Part shown: positions 43,345-52,112 of the stretch, one piece after another
How the letters are laid out: every line of letters starts with the position of its first letter
Position numbering within the stretch: position 1 is the stretch's first letter
Origin: Salinivibrio kushneri
Lineage (GTDB): Bacteria > Pseudomonadota > Gammaproteobacteria > Enterobacterales > Vibrionaceae
NCBI RefSeq assembly: GCF_027286325.1
Contig: NZ_CP114588.1
Location: forward strand, 1,947,317-2,011,316
DNA: 64,000 bases
Direction: 5' to 3'
Notes under the pieces: model-generated
What the model saw: the letters and a program-made list of their open reading frames with translations, nothing else
Told to the model about the DNA's origin: nothing
Database searches by the model: none
Program-made: the position numbers and the translations under genes

Positions 43345-43464
43345 TAAAAAAACCCGGCCGAAGCCGGGTAAATCCAGGACCTGAAAGACCATTAACGGCT
43401 CTCAACGATAATGGCCCGTGTCTGATGGCAGAGTCTCTCTGCAAACCTGGAAATAGGCGCGGTA
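43345..43464 (-). ncRNA. fabB 3' UTR, possible FarS-like small RNA with terminator
   Basis: The 120 bases after fabB are structured on the minus strand. There is a hairpin GCAGAG/CTCTGC, then an 8-bp stem pairing GGCCATTA with TAATGGTC, then a terminator CCCGGC-TTCG-GCCGGG with a seven-T tail (43345-43369). In Vibrio cholerae the small RNA FarS is cut from the fabB 3' UTR and represses fadE genes. Position and architecture fit, but I could not compare the FarS sequence, so identity is inferred. Confidence 0.5.
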
Positions 43465-44679
43465 TCAACCGCGATACTTTTCTATCACCAAGGTGGCGTT
43501 GGTCCCGCCGAACCCAAAGCTGTTTGACATCACACGCGTCAGTGCTTGCTCTCGCGGTTGCGTCACAATATCTAACCCTTCAGCCGCGGGATCCAAGTTA
43601 TCAACATTGATACTCGGCGCGACAAAGCCTTGTTCAAGCATCAGGGTTGAATAGATGGCTTCGTGCACCCCTGCTGCGCCGAGCGCGTGACCTGTCATTG
43701 ACTTGGTGGCTGAAATGGCTGGGCTCTTACCGCCAAACACTTCCTGGATCGCCCCAAGCTCTTTCACATCCCCTACTGGGGTTGAGGTCCCGTGCGTGTT
43801 GATGTAATCAACCTCACCATCCACATCTTGCATCGCCATGTTCATGCAGCGCACTGCGCCTTCACCCGACGGCGCAACCATGTCATAACCGTCAGACGTT
43901 GCACCGTAACCGACAATTTCACCATAGATGGTCGCACCACGTGCTAGCGCATGTTCAAGCTCTTCCACGACCAGCATGCCACCGCCACCAGAGATCACGA
44001 AACCGTCTCGGTCCGCGTCATAGGTGCGAGATGCCTTCTTCGGATCGTCGTTGTATTTGGTTGACAGCGCGCCCATGGCGTCAAACATCATGGTCAGTGA
44101 CCAGTCCAGCTCTTCACCGCCACCGGCAAAGACCACGTCCTGTTTGCCAAGCTGAATCAGCTCAAGGGCGTGACCAATACAATGTGCCGAGGTCGCGCAC
44201 GCTGAGCTCATGGTGTAGTTCACCCCTTTGATTTGAAATGGGGTAGCTAGGCACGCAGAGACCGTGGATGACATGGTACGTGGCACCATGTAAGGCCCAA
44301 CACGCTTCACCCCTTTTTCGCGTAACGTATCAACCGCAGTGACTTGGTTAACCGATGACGCGCCACCTGAACCGGCGACTAAGCCAGTTCGTGGGTTAGA
44401 AACCTGCTCAGGTGCTAGGCCCGAGTCTTCAATTGCTTGCTCCATTGCCAAGTAGGCAAAGCCAGCCGCGTCACCCATAAAGCGCATTCTTTTGCGATCA
44501 ATATGGTCGGCTGGGTTGAGTTTGAGATCACCCCAAACATTGCTACGCAGCTTCATATCTGCAAACTGCTGAGAAAAGTTAATGCCAGATTTTCCCGCTT
44601 TGAGCGACTCCAGCACTTCTTTGACGTTGTTACCAATACTGGAAACAATCCCCATGCCTGTAATGACAGCTCGTTTCAT
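43465..44679 (-). CDS. fabB: beta-ketoacyl-ACP synthase I
   Basis: A condensing enzyme (404 residues) that elongates unsaturated and saturated acyl-ACPs in fatty acid synthesis. The Cys-His-His active site is Cys161 ([10 protein letters not shown]), His296 ([12 protein letters not shown]) and His331 ([12 protein letters not shown]), two residues earlier than in E. coli. It is monocistronic, divergent from mnmC as in E. coli, and ends in a structured 3' UTR with a strong terminator. Confidence 0.97.
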   Translation of the reverse strand: MKRAVITGMGIVSSIGNNVKEVLESLKAGKSGINFSQQFADMKLRSNVWGDLKLNPADHIDRKRMRFMGDAAGFAYLAMEQAIEDSGLAPEQVSNPRTGLVAGSGGASSVNQVTAVDTLREKGVKRVGPYMVPRTMSSTVSACLATPFQIKGVNYTMSSACATSAHCIGHALELIQLGKQDVVFAGGGEELDWSLTMMFDAMGALSTKYNDDPKKASRTYDADRDGFVISGGGGMLVVEELEHALARGATIYGEIVGYGATSDGYDMVAPSGEGAVRCMNMAMQDVDGEVDYINTHGTSTPVGDVKELGAIQEVFGGKSPAISATKSMTGHALGAAGVHEAIYSTLMLEQGFVAPSINVDNLDPAAEGLDIVTQPREQALTRVMSNSFGFGGTNATLVIEKYRG

Positions 44680-44724
44680 GATTCTTTCCTAGACGTTAAT
44701 TTCGCAGTGGATGATAGCGTTTTT

Positions 44725-44747
44725 AAAGCTGATAAGTGGTCAGCTTT
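44725..44747. promoter_or_regulatory. inverted repeat in the fabB/mnmC promoter region
   Basis: AAAGCTGA and TCAGCTTT are perfect arms around a 7-base centre. The centre and right arm (AAGTGGTCAGC) contain a FadR-like half-site TGGTC. On the minus strand the element lies just upstream of a TATCAT -10 for fabB that lacks a good -35, the arrangement expected for an activator such as FadR. The full FadR palindrome is not present, so the assignment is tentative. Confidence 0.35.
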
Positions 44748-44797
44748 CCTTTGAGCCAGTACAATTTCCTTTTTCCTTTCCTGTGTAAGAGGCATTT

Positions 44798-46798
44798 GTG
44801 AGCACTCCCTCGATCGACCACGCAAAAATCAGCTGGAATGACACGGGCACGCCCGTTGCGGATCAGTTCGATGACGTCTATTTTTCCAATCACGACGGCT
44901 TGGCCGAAACCCGCTACGTGTTCATCGAACAAAATCAACTTCCCGCTCGTTGGCAACGCGCCACATCGCCCCGATTTGTGGTTGCGGAAACCGGCTTTGG
45001 CACTGGGCTCAACTTTCTCGCCACTTGGGCGGCTTTCGAGCAATTCCGTCAAGCCCATCCCGACGCGCCTGTCACCCAGCTTCACTTTATCAGTTTTGAG
45101 AAGTACCCCCTGACAGTAGAGGATCTTGCCCGTGCACATCAAGCTTGGCCAGAGCTGGCGAACTACGCTGAACAGCTACGCGCTGACTACCCTGTTCCGT
45201 TAGCCGGTTGTCAACGAATCGTCTTGGCTCAAGGTCAGATTACACTCGATTTGTGGTTTGGTGATATTAAAGATTGGTTACCACAGGTACCGACAGGCCC
45301 GAAAGGAATTGTTGATGCATGGTTCCTGGACGGTTTTGCCCCAAGCAAAAACCCAGAAATGTGGAATCAAAATTTGTTTAACGGTATGGCAAGACTTGCA
45401 CGCGAGCAGTGTACTTGCGCCACCTTCACCGCCGCCGGCTTCGTGCGCCGTGGCCTTATCGAGGCAGGCTTTGAAATGAAAAAGGTGAAAGGTTTTGGCC
45501 ACAAACGAGAAATGTTGGCAGGCGCACTGTCTGTTCGCCAAGACCATGCCAGCTACTCACCTTGGTATGCGCGCATACCCGCCTCAACAGCGGACGACAT
45601 CGCCATTATTGGCGGTGGCATTGCCAGTGCCGCCTTGATCACTGCATTGCTTCAACGAGGCAAGCAAGTCACGCTTTATTGCCAAGACCCGCGCCCTGCT
45701 ACTGGCGCATCAGGTAACCATCAAGGCGCCATTTATCCGCTTTTAAATGGCAATAATGATAACTTAAGTCAGTTTTTTGCCCCCGCATTTTTGTTTTCAC
45801 GGCAATTTATTCAACAACAAAACGCCCAAGGCACCGCTTTTGAGCACGACTGGTGTGGGGTAACACAGCTGGGTTACGACGACAAAAGTGCCGCTAAGCT
45901 AGCTAAGATGGCCGGTGGTGCCTTCCCTGAGGTATTGGTCACGCCGTTAGATGCCGATGGCGTGAGCGAGAAAGTCGGGTTAGAAACCGGGCACGCCGGC
46001 GTGTTTTATCCGCTTGGCGGTTGGATAAGCCCGCAACAATTTACCGCGGGCGTGATTGATGCGGCGATAGCCAGCGGGCAGCTGCGTGCCCATTTTGATT
46101 GCCCTGTGAATGCGCTGACGCAATCGAACAATGGTTGGACACTCGATACCAGCATTGGTCATGTTTGTCACCAAAATGTGGTGATCGCTAATGGTCATCA
46201 AGCAGGTAGCTTCAGCCAAACACAGCCTATTCCGGTCTATCCGGTGCGCGGTCAAGTCAGCCATGTACCTACCAATACCGACCTCAGTAAGCTCAATACG
46301 GTACTGTGTTTTGAAGGCTATTTAACGCCGGTCAATCAAGCAGGAGAGCATTGCTTGGGGGCCAGTTACAGTCGAAATAATGCCGACCTCACTTTCCAAG
46401 CTAACGACCAAACCGAAAACCAACAGCGTCTCACCGGTTGTATTGATACCGGCTGGGCGCGTGACGTGCCGGTTGCAAAAGAAGGACGTGTGGGCGTACG
46501 CTGCGCCAGTCGCGACCATTTACCTTTTGTGGGCAACGTGTGTGATTACGACGCCTTGGTTTCCGCCTACCAAACCTTGCAAAAAGACAAAGAAAGAGCG
46601 AATTCCGTTCCCGTTTATCCAGGGTTATTTTGCTTACTGGGGCTCGGCTCTCGCGGCCTCACCTCCGCCCCATTGGCGGCAGAAGTGCTAGCTGCGCAGC
46701 TGTGTGACGAGCCTTTGCCTTTACCTCAGTTGGTTCTGGACACGCTGCATCCAGGGCGGATGTGGGTCCGTAAGCTGCTAAAAGGCAAAGCACTGTAG
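44798..46798 (+). CDS. mnmC: bifunctional tRNA mnm5s2U34 methyltransferase/FAD oxidoreductase MnmC
   Basis: A 666-residue two-domain enzyme finishing the mnm5s2U modification at wobble position 34 of several tRNAs. The N-terminal methyltransferase has VAETGFGTGLNFL and WFLDGFAPSKNPEMW; the C-terminal FAD domain starts near residue 268 with IAIIGGGIASAAL and ends with LGLGSRGLTSAPLAAE. It starts with GTG 44798 behind AAGAGG. Divergent from fabB, with a bidirectional terminator after it. Confidence 0.96.
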   Translation: MSTPSIDHAKISWNDTGTPVADQFDDVYFSNHDGLAETRYVFIEQNQLPARWQRATSPRFVVAETGFGTGLNFLATWAAFEQFRQAHPDAPVTQLHFISFEKYPLTVEDLARAHQAWPELANYAEQLRADYPVPLAGCQRIVLAQGQITLDLWFGDIKDWLPQVPTGPKGIVDAWFLDGFAPSKNPEMWNQNLFNGMARLAREQCTCATFTAAGFVRRGLIEAGFEMKKVKGFGHKREMLAGALSVRQDHASYSPWYARIPASTADDIAIIGGGIASAALITALLQRGKQVTLYCQDPRPATGASGNHQGAIYPLLNGNNDNLSQFFAPAFLFSRQFIQQQNAQGTAFEHDWCGVTQLGYDDKSAAKLAKMAGGAFPEVLVTPLDADGVSEKVGLETGHAGVFYPLGGWISPQQFTAGVIDAAIASGQLRAHFDCPVNALTQSNNGWTLDTSIGHVCHQNVVIANGHQAGSFSQTQPIPVYPVRGQVSHVPTNTDLSKLNTVLCFEGYLTPVNQAGEHCLGASYSRNNADLTFQANDQTENQQRLTGCIDTGWARDVPVAKEGRVGVRCASRDHLPFVGNVCDYDALVSAYQTLQKDKERANSVPVYPGLFCLLGLGSRGLTSAPLAAEVLAAQLCDEPLPLPQLVLDTLHPGRMWVRKLLKGKAL

Positions 46799-46820
46799 CA
46801 GCCCTCGAACAAGGTCAACA

Positions 46821-46854
46821 AAAAAGCCATCGTCAAGGCGATGGCTTTCCTTTT
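46821..46854. terminator. bidirectional terminator between mnmC and yfcL
   Basis: AAAGCCATCG and CGATGGCTTT form a 10-bp stem with a 6-base loop, T-rich on the right and A-rich on the left, so it serves both convergent genes. Confidence 0.85.
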
Positions 46855-46907
46855 GCCAAGAGGTATCGTATGCAATACCTCTTAGTGCCCCATTTTAAAA
46901 CAGCGAG

Positions 46908-47186
46908 TTACACGTCTTTTTCCACTTGCTGTTGCAATAAATCCCACAGCGCCCCGACGAGACGTTGATCGCCGGGTGACAGCTCACTGGCATTGTCATT
47001 GAGACTGGCATCGACGCGCGCTTTCAATGCTGATACCTCATCAACGCCTTCCAACTCACAGTCCGCTGCCGCTAAAGAAACGTGGCCACGTAAATAGCCA
47101 CTGGCAAACAATTCATCGTCTGAGGCGGTTTCTACCATCTCATCGATTAACGCTAAAATGCGTGCTTCGTAGTCTTGAACTCTCAT
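46908..47186 (-). CDS. yfcL: YfcL family protein
   Basis: A 92-residue cytosolic protein of unknown function. It matches E. coli YfcL in the first half (YEARILALIDEMVETASDDELFASGYLRGHVSLA) and at the end (LSPGDQRLVGALWDLLQQ). It starts four bases after epmC ends, the same pairing as in E. coli (yfcM-yfcL), so the two are probably co-translated. No catalytic motif is visible. Confidence 0.9.
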   Translation of the reverse strand: MRVQDYEARILALIDEMVETASDDELFASGYLRGHVSLAAADCELEGVDEVSALKARVDASLNDNASELSPGDQRLVGALWDLLQQQVEKDV

Positions 47187-47190
47187 CTTT

Positions 47191-47742
47191 TTAACCTTGG
47201 CTTGGCAACGTAAAGGTATCTGGCGTCAACGGTGCAACACCATAAAAGTCTCGCAAGGTATCAGAAAACTGCTTGGCGCGCACGGGTAAAGCTGGGCTTC
47301 CTTCAGTGTCAGAGATATAGGCGATCACTTGCTGGCGGACTTTATCAGTAAACGCGTGGCGATCGGGCTCCACCCCACTTAAGTTGTCGCAGCTTACTTG
47401 AAAGCGAAACCCACAGCTTGCAGAGAGAATCCACTCAATCGCTTGTGGCTTCACTTCTACGGCCTCAAAGGCGGCTTGCGTATCAGCGTCACGACCGTCT
47501 GGATGATACCAATAACCATAATCTTCCCATTGACGGCGCTGCTCACCGGCAATAGTCCAGTGTGCAATTTCATGCAATGCAGAGGCAAAAAAGCCCCGCG
47601 CAAAGATCACGCGGTGATGAGGGCAGGAAGCATCCGCAGGTAGATAAATCGGCTCATCCCCGCCAAGCAACAGCTCAGTATTGAAAGAGGCAAGAAAGGA
47701 TTGGTTAAAAAGTCGGATCAAGTCGTGATAATCGTGGGTCAT
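47191..47742 (-). CDS. epmC: elongation factor P hydroxylase EpmC
   Basis: A 183-residue enzyme that hydroxylates the beta-lysylated lysine of EF-P as the last step of EF-P modification. The metal-binding HEIAH (His57, His61) follows RVIFARGFFASAL, and the conserved EPIYLPADA, DYGYWYHPDGRDADTQ and VEVKPQAIEWIL blocks match E. coli YfcM. It is first in a two-gene unit with yfcL. epmA, epmB and efp are not in this window. Confidence 0.93.
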   Translation of the reverse strand: MTHDYHDLIRLFNQSFLASFNTELLLGGDEPIYLPADASCPHHRVIFARGFFASALHEIAHWTIAGEQRRQWEDYGYWYHPDGRDADTQAAFEAVEVKPQAIEWILSASCGFRFQVSCDNLSGVEPDRHAFTDKVRQQVIAYISDTEGSPALPVRAKQFSDTLRDFYGVAPLTPDTFTLPSQG

Positions 47743-47873
47743 ACTGCACTTTAATAAGATTAAATATCAATAAAAAACAAAAAGAGACACTGAGCGATAA
47801 AAAGCCGCACACACTTCGGCTAAGCCTTTCAATATACACATTCTTTTTAATTCATTTTTTACTACAAATTTGA

Positions 47874-47902
47874 TTGTGCAAGACAAATAAGGCCACTACA
47901 AT
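47874..47902 (+). promoter_or_regulatory. probable sigma70 promoter of the YadS-type gene
   Basis: TTGTGC (47874-47879) and TACAAT (47897-47902) are separated by 17 bases, in an AT-rich region about 40 bases before the start codon at 47943. The -10 is good and the -35 moderate. Confidence 0.55.
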
Positions 47903-47942
47903 GCGCGTCAATTTCTAATCCCAATGTAAGGTGTCGGGTTGT

Positions 47943-48566
47943 ATGTTGTTATTGACGCTTTATGTCATAGGCATTACTGCGGAAGCCATGACAGGTGCGC
48001 TCTGTGCCGGGCGAAAACACATGGACTGGTTTGGGGTGATGTTTGTCGCCAGTGCCACCGCTATCGGCGGCGGAACCGTCCGCGATATTCTTTTTGGCCA
48101 CTACCCTCTGACTTGGGTTGCTAACCCGCACTTTCTCGTGATCACCTGCCTAGCTGGCTTAATCACGCCATGGATTGCCAGTTGGGTTGCCCGCAATTAT
48201 AAACTGTTTATCACCTTGGATGCACTGGGCCTTGCCGCTTTTAGTATTATCGGTTGCCGTGTGGCAATGGATATGGGGTTACCGCCCTTAATTTGTATGG
48301 TGTCTTCGCTGATCACCGGTGTTTTTGGCGGACTACTACGCGATCTAATATGTCGCCAATCGCCCATGGTATTGCATAAAGAGCTGTATGCCTTGGTCGC
48401 CTTTGTAACCGGTGCGCTCTATTTTAGTTTGATTCGACTCGATGTCGGTGAACTGATTGCGACCGTCGCCAGTTTAGTGATTGGGTTTGGGTTCCGAATG
48501 GCGGCTGTTCGCTTTAGCTGGTCGTTACCGGTTTTCCGCTTTGAAGCCCCTTCCTCTCTACACTGA
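47943..48566 (+). CDS. trimeric intracellular cation channel family protein (YadS/YicG type)
   Basis: A 207-residue inner-membrane protein with seven predicted helices and an internal repeat. Each half carries the Gly-rich TRIC/UPF0126 motif (AIGGGTVRDILFG near residues 38-50 and TGVFGGLLRDLICR near 123-136). The length equals E. coli YadS. Bacterial TRIC homologues conduct cations in vitro; the physiological substrate is unknown. ATG 47943 is the likely start; an in-frame GTG at 47931 has no binding site. Confidence 0.85.
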   Translation: MLLLTLYVIGITAEAMTGALCAGRKHMDWFGVMFVASATAIGGGTVRDILFGHYPLTWVANPHFLVITCLAGLITPWIASWVARNYKLFITLDALGLAAFSIIGCRVAMDMGLPPLICMVSSLITGVFGGLLRDLICRQSPMVLHKELYALVAFVTGALYFSLIRLDVGELIATVASLVIGFGFRMAAVRFSWSLPVFRFEAPSSLH

Positions 48567-48598
48567 TAAAAAAACCGCACAACGTAGTGCGGTTTTTG
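48567..48598. terminator. bidirectional terminator between the YadS-type gene and aroC
   Basis: AAAACCGCAC and GTGCGGTTTT form a 10-bp perfect stem with a 6-base loop and A/T tails on both sides, placed between two convergent genes. Confidence 0.9.
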
Positions 48599-48623
48599 TC
48601 TGTCGCGTGAGAGGCGCGCACTG

Positions 48624-49697
48624 TTAAGTGCCGGGATTTTCGCCCATTTGGCCGCGATGACGCAGCAAGTGGTCCATCAACACAATCGCCACCATCGCTT
48701 CGGCAATTGGCACTGCACGGATCCCTACACACGGGTCATGACGACCACGTGTCACCACATCCGCGGATTCACCGTGAACATCAATACTCTTGCCAGGCAC
48801 GGTAATGCTGGAGGTGGGTTTGAGCGCTAAATGTGCCACTAGTGGCTGGCCTGATGAGATCCCACCAAGAATGCCACCGGCATGGTTTGAGGCAAAGCCG
48901 TCAGGATGAATTTCATCACGATGCTCACTGCCACGCTGATTCACCACATCAAAGCCATCTCCAATTTCGACCCCTTTCACCGCGTTAATTCCCATCAACG
49001 CATGAGCAATGTCAGCGTCTAAACGGTCAAATACCGGCTCACCAAGGCCCACTGGCAGATTGTCAGCGACAACGGTCAGTTTGGCGCCAATCGAATCTCC
49101 GTCTTTTTTGAGTTGACGAATAAGTGCGTCTAGTTCATCGATCTTATTCACATCTGGGCAGAAAAAGGGATTTTGCTCAACTTGTTCCCAATCCACCGTA
49201 TCGATAGTCACTTCTCCCATTTGCGCCAAGTAAGCACGCACTTGAATGCCGTGCACTTGCGCCAGGTATTTTTTAGCCACCGCGCCTGCAGCCACGCGCA
49301 TCGCCGTTTCACGCGCTGACGAGCGGCCGCCCCCGCGGTAATCGCGGATGCCATATTTATGGTGATAGGTGTAGTCTGCGTGACCTGGGCGAAACACATC
49401 TTTGATTTTGGAGTAATCTTTGGAGCGCTGATCGGTGTTTTCGATCATTAAGCCAATCGATGTCCCCGTGGTTTGGCCTTCAAACACCCCAGAAAGGATT
49501 TTCACCGCATCAGGTTCACGGCGCTGAGTGGTGTATTTAGACGTGCCGGGACGGCGCCGGTCTAAATCATGCTGCATGTCCGCTTCCGTCAGCGCCAATC
49601 CTGGTGGGCAGCCGTCAATAATCGCCCCTAACGCAACGCCGTGGCTTTCTCCAAAGGTCGTGACGCGAAATATCTGTCCTATCGTGTTGCCTGCCAT
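48624..49697 (-). CDS. aroC: chorismate synthase AroC
   Basis: The FMN-dependent last enzyme of the shikimate pathway (357 residues), making chorismate, which also feeds the men genes in this window. Signatures are TFGESHG near residue 13, [37 protein letters not shown] and the C-terminal [21 protein letters not shown] 49697 has an AGAGGAAGG binding site; reading on to 49808 adds a hydrophobic extension not found in the family. It follows prmB, with a terminator between them. Confidence 0.97.
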   Translation of the reverse strand: MAGNTIGQIFRVTTFGESHGVALGAIIDGCPPGLALTEADMQHDLDRRRPGTSKYTTQRREPDAVKILSGVFEGQTTGTSIGLMIENTDQRSKDYSKIKDVFRPGHADYTYHHKYGIRDYRGGGRSSARETAMRVAAGAVAKKYLAQVHGIQVRAYLAQMGEVTIDTVDWEQVEQNPFFCPDVNKIDELDALIRQLKKDGDSIGAKLTVVADNLPVGLGEPVFDRLDADIAHALMGINAVKGVEIGDGFDVVNQRGSEHRDEIHPDGFASNHAGGILGGISSGQPLVAHLALKPTSSITVPGKSIDVHGESADVVTRGRHDPCVGIRAVPIAEAMVAIVLMDHLLRHRGQMGENPGT

Positions 49698-49824
49698 GCC
49701 TTCCTCTACTTGCCTGATGGGCATTGTTGTATTTTTGCGTACTTTGTTAGCAATTAACCATAAAGCAACCAAAGACGCAAAAAAAATCCAGGCGCATGAG
49801 GCATGCACTTATCAGTGATAGAGA

Positions 49825-49853
49825 ATAAAAAAGCCAGCTCGAGGCTGGCTTTG
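49825..49853 (-). terminator. rho-independent terminator of prmB
   Basis: AAAGCCAGC and GCTGGCTTT form a 9-bp stem with a 5-base loop, followed on the minus strand by TTTTTTATTC. It lies about 20 bases after the prmB stop and before aroC. Confidence 0.88.
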
Positions 49854-49874
49854 TGTCGAAAAGACGTCTTACCG

Positions 49875-50807
49875 CTAGTCGCGATAAAGCGCAAATTCAT
49901 CAGCACACGCAACGAGATCTTGGCGGCTGATCATAAACACACCATGACCGCCGTTTTCGAACTCAATCCACTGCAAAGGCAAATGACCGTATTGCTCTTG
50001 CATGTGCACGATAGAGTTGCCAACTTCACAGACTAAAACACCTTCTTCTGTGAGGTAATCGGGAGCATTAGCAAGCATACGACGCACTAACTTTAAACCA
50101 TCCGTGCCTGCGGCAAGCCCCAGCTCAGGTTCATGACGAAACTCATCCGGTAAGTCGTCCATATCCTCCGCGTCAACGTACGGCGGATTGCTCACAATTA
50201 AGTCGTATTTATCGTGCGGGACATCTTTTAGCAGATCCGATCGCATCGGGATCACTTGCTCTTCCAAGCCATGATCCTGAATATTGATTTCAGCCACATC
50301 CAGCGCATCGGTGGAAATATCCACCGCATCGATCTCTGCCTCTGGAAACGCATAGGCACAAGCGATGGCAATACAACCACTGCCCGTGCATAAATCCATA
50401 ATCCGGCGAGGAGGATGCGGCAAGATACCAGCGAATTCTTGCTGGATAAGCTCACCAATCGGTGAACGAGGAACGAGCACGCGCTCGTCAACAAAAAACT
50501 CTAAGCCACAGAAATACGCTTTGTTGGTCAGATAGGCAACCGGTGTTTTATCATTGATACGTGCAATGACACGCTCAACAATACGATGCTTTTCACTGGT
50601 GGTCAGACGCGAAAAGCGCGTTTCTGAGGGAACATCAATCGGCAAGTAGAGTGTCGGTAACACCAACTGTACCGCCTCATCCCACGCGTTGTCGGTGCCG
50701 TGGCCATAAAACAAGCCTGCCGCATTGAAACGGCTGACGGTCCAGCGCAGCATGTCTTGCAGCGTATGTAACTCGCTGACCACCTCTTCAGTAAAAATCG
50801 TATCCAC
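49875..50807 (-). CDS. prmB: ribosomal protein L3 glutamine methyltransferase PrmB
   Basis: A 310-residue SAM methyltransferase modifying Gln150 of ribosomal protein L3. The SAM-binding [10 protein letters not shown] is at 138-147 and the glutamine-binding NPPY at 207-210. The start is GTG 50807, preceded by a perfect GGAGG five bases upstream; this gives the conserved N-terminus ([19 protein letters not shown]) and the E. coli length. The frame stays open to 50876, but the extra residues are unrelated. It is divergent from smrB, as in E. coli. Confidence 0.95.
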   Translation of the reverse strand: MDTIFTEEVVSELHTLQDMLRWTVSRFNAAGLFYGHGTDNAWDEAVQLVLPTLYLPIDVPSETRFSRLTTSEKHRIVERVIARINDKTPVAYLTNKAYFCGLEFFVDERVLVPRSPIGELIQQEFAGILPHPPRRIMDLCTGSGCIAIACAYAFPEAEIDAVDISTDALDVAEINIQDHGLEEQVIPMRSDLLKDVPHDKYDLIVSNPPYVDAEDMDDLPDEFRHEPELGLAAGTDGLKLVRRMLANAPDYLTEEGVLVCEVGNSIVHMQEQYGHLPLQWIEFENGGHGVFMISRQDLVACADEFALYRD

Positions 50808-50927
50808 ATTGGCCTCCATCGGCTTCATGCAATTGGGGGTCGCCCTTTGACGCGAGGTCAGTACAATAAGCAGCATTTTGAGCTGGCTGAATGTACAATT
50901 CAGGTCATCACCTCGGGGACAGTTTTT

Positions 50928-51458
50928 ATGAGCAAAAAACCATCGATGACGGAAGAGGACTTGGCGCTATTCCGTGATGCCGTCAAAGGCGCAAAAAAGT
51001 TGGAGCAGGATACCATAAACCCACCACAACGCCAGACGACCAAAACGCGCAAACAACGTCAGTTTGAGCGACAGAGTAGCGATCATGCGTTTTACTTTTC
51101 CGATGAGTTCGAGCCGCTGCTCAGTGAATCAGGCCCAATGCAGTACGCCCGCCAGGATGTCTCTAAATACGAGGTCAAGCGGCTTCGTCGTGGTGTGTAT
51201 GTGCCCGATATCTATCTCGATTTACACGGGATGACACAAACAGAAGCGAAGCGAGAGCTGGGGGCGATGCTCGCGGCCTGTGTGAAAGACGGCATTCGTT
51301 GCGCCAGTGTGATGCACGGGATTGGTAAACGGGTACTTAAAGACAAAATCCCCCTGTGGTTAGCACAACACCCTAACGTAATGGCATTTCATCAAGCGCC
51401 AAGAGAATTTGGTGGGGATGGCGCATTACTGGTGCTGATAGAAGTGCCCGAGCGCTAA
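50928..51458 (+). CDS. smrB: Smr-domain endonuclease SmrB
   Basis: A 176-residue protein with a charged N-terminal region and a C-terminal Smr domain ([20 protein letters not shown]...[18 protein letters not shown]). In E. coli SmrB cuts mRNA at collided ribosomes to start ribosome rescue; the DLHG motif and the GIGKRVLK loop needed for this are intact. ATG 50928 has GGGGA about nine bases upstream. It is divergent from prmB, the usual gammaproteobacterial arrangement. Confidence 0.93.
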   Translation: MSKKPSMTEEDLALFRDAVKGAKKLEQDTINPPQRQTTKTRKQRQFERQSSDHAFYFSDEFEPLLSESGPMQYARQDVSKYEVKRLRRGVYVPDIYLDLHGMTQTEAKRELGAMLAACVKDGIRCASVMHGIGKRVLKDKIPLWLAQHPNVMAFHQAPREFGGDGALLVLIEVPER

Positions 51459-51496
51459 AAGTAATACTTAGCTCAAGCACCTTTTTCACTCGCTAA

Positions 51497-51976
51497 TTAA
51501 AGCTGTCGTGGCGACATATGCGCACTAAGCGATGCCTTTTGGGTGGTGACGTCTACGTCAATCATGGCCATGGCTGACGTGGCAAACATCGGTGGCTGCC
51601 CTTCTTGTACCCACTCATTGGTGAGATAGCCGACTAACGGCAGGTGTGATACCACCAAAACAACACTGGGCTTTTCTACCTCAATCATCGCATTCAAATA
51701 ATCATAGACACGGTCGCTTTGCCCAAAAGGGGTGATCTCTTCTTCAGTGATCACCTCTCCCACGTCGGGCAATAAAGGCGCACAGACTTGCCATGTTTGT
51801 TGTGCGCGTAAGTAAGGACTCACCAACACTTTATCAATCATTTTCCCATCTAATTGCTGGTTCAGCCACGTCGCCATCTGTTTACTTTGTTGTTCACCAT
51901 TGGCAGTTAGCGCGCGGTCGCTATCACTGGCCGCAAATGCTTGCGCTTCGCCATGACGCATTATGATTAATTTCAT
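51497..51976 (-). CDS. sixA: phosphohistidine phosphatase SixA
   Basis: A 159-residue histidine phosphatase whose catalytic His8 lies in MRHGEA. It removes phosphate from phosphohistidine proteins (ArcB and nitrogen-PTS components in E. coli). Other family blocks are SDSDRALTANGEQQSKQMATWL, VLVSPYLRAQQTWQ and VVSHLPLVGYL. ATG 51976 is the family start, with AAGG close upstream. It is convergent with smrB and divergent from the M16 protease gene. Confidence 0.93.
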   Translation of the reverse strand: MKLIIMRHGEAQAFAASDSDRALTANGEQQSKQMATWLNQQLDGKMIDKVLVSPYLRAQQTWQVCAPLLPDVGEVITEEEITPFGQSDRVYDYLNAMIEVEKPSVVLVVSHLPLVGYLTNEWVQEGQPPMFATSAMAMIDVDVTTQKASLSAHMSPRQL

Positions 51977-52112
51977 CGCCTTAATACCCACATTCATATG
52001 CCAAGATTGGCTGCATGCTATCAAGATGAACCGCAAAAGACCAAATAAGTGGTTTGCGACTCTGGTCACTGGTAGTCATACTTACTACTAACTTATTAAC
52101 TCTGATAGTGAG

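Noticed and set aside
51459-51496. Terminator between smrB and sixA
   Set aside because: No stem of useful length could be built in this short convergent gap.
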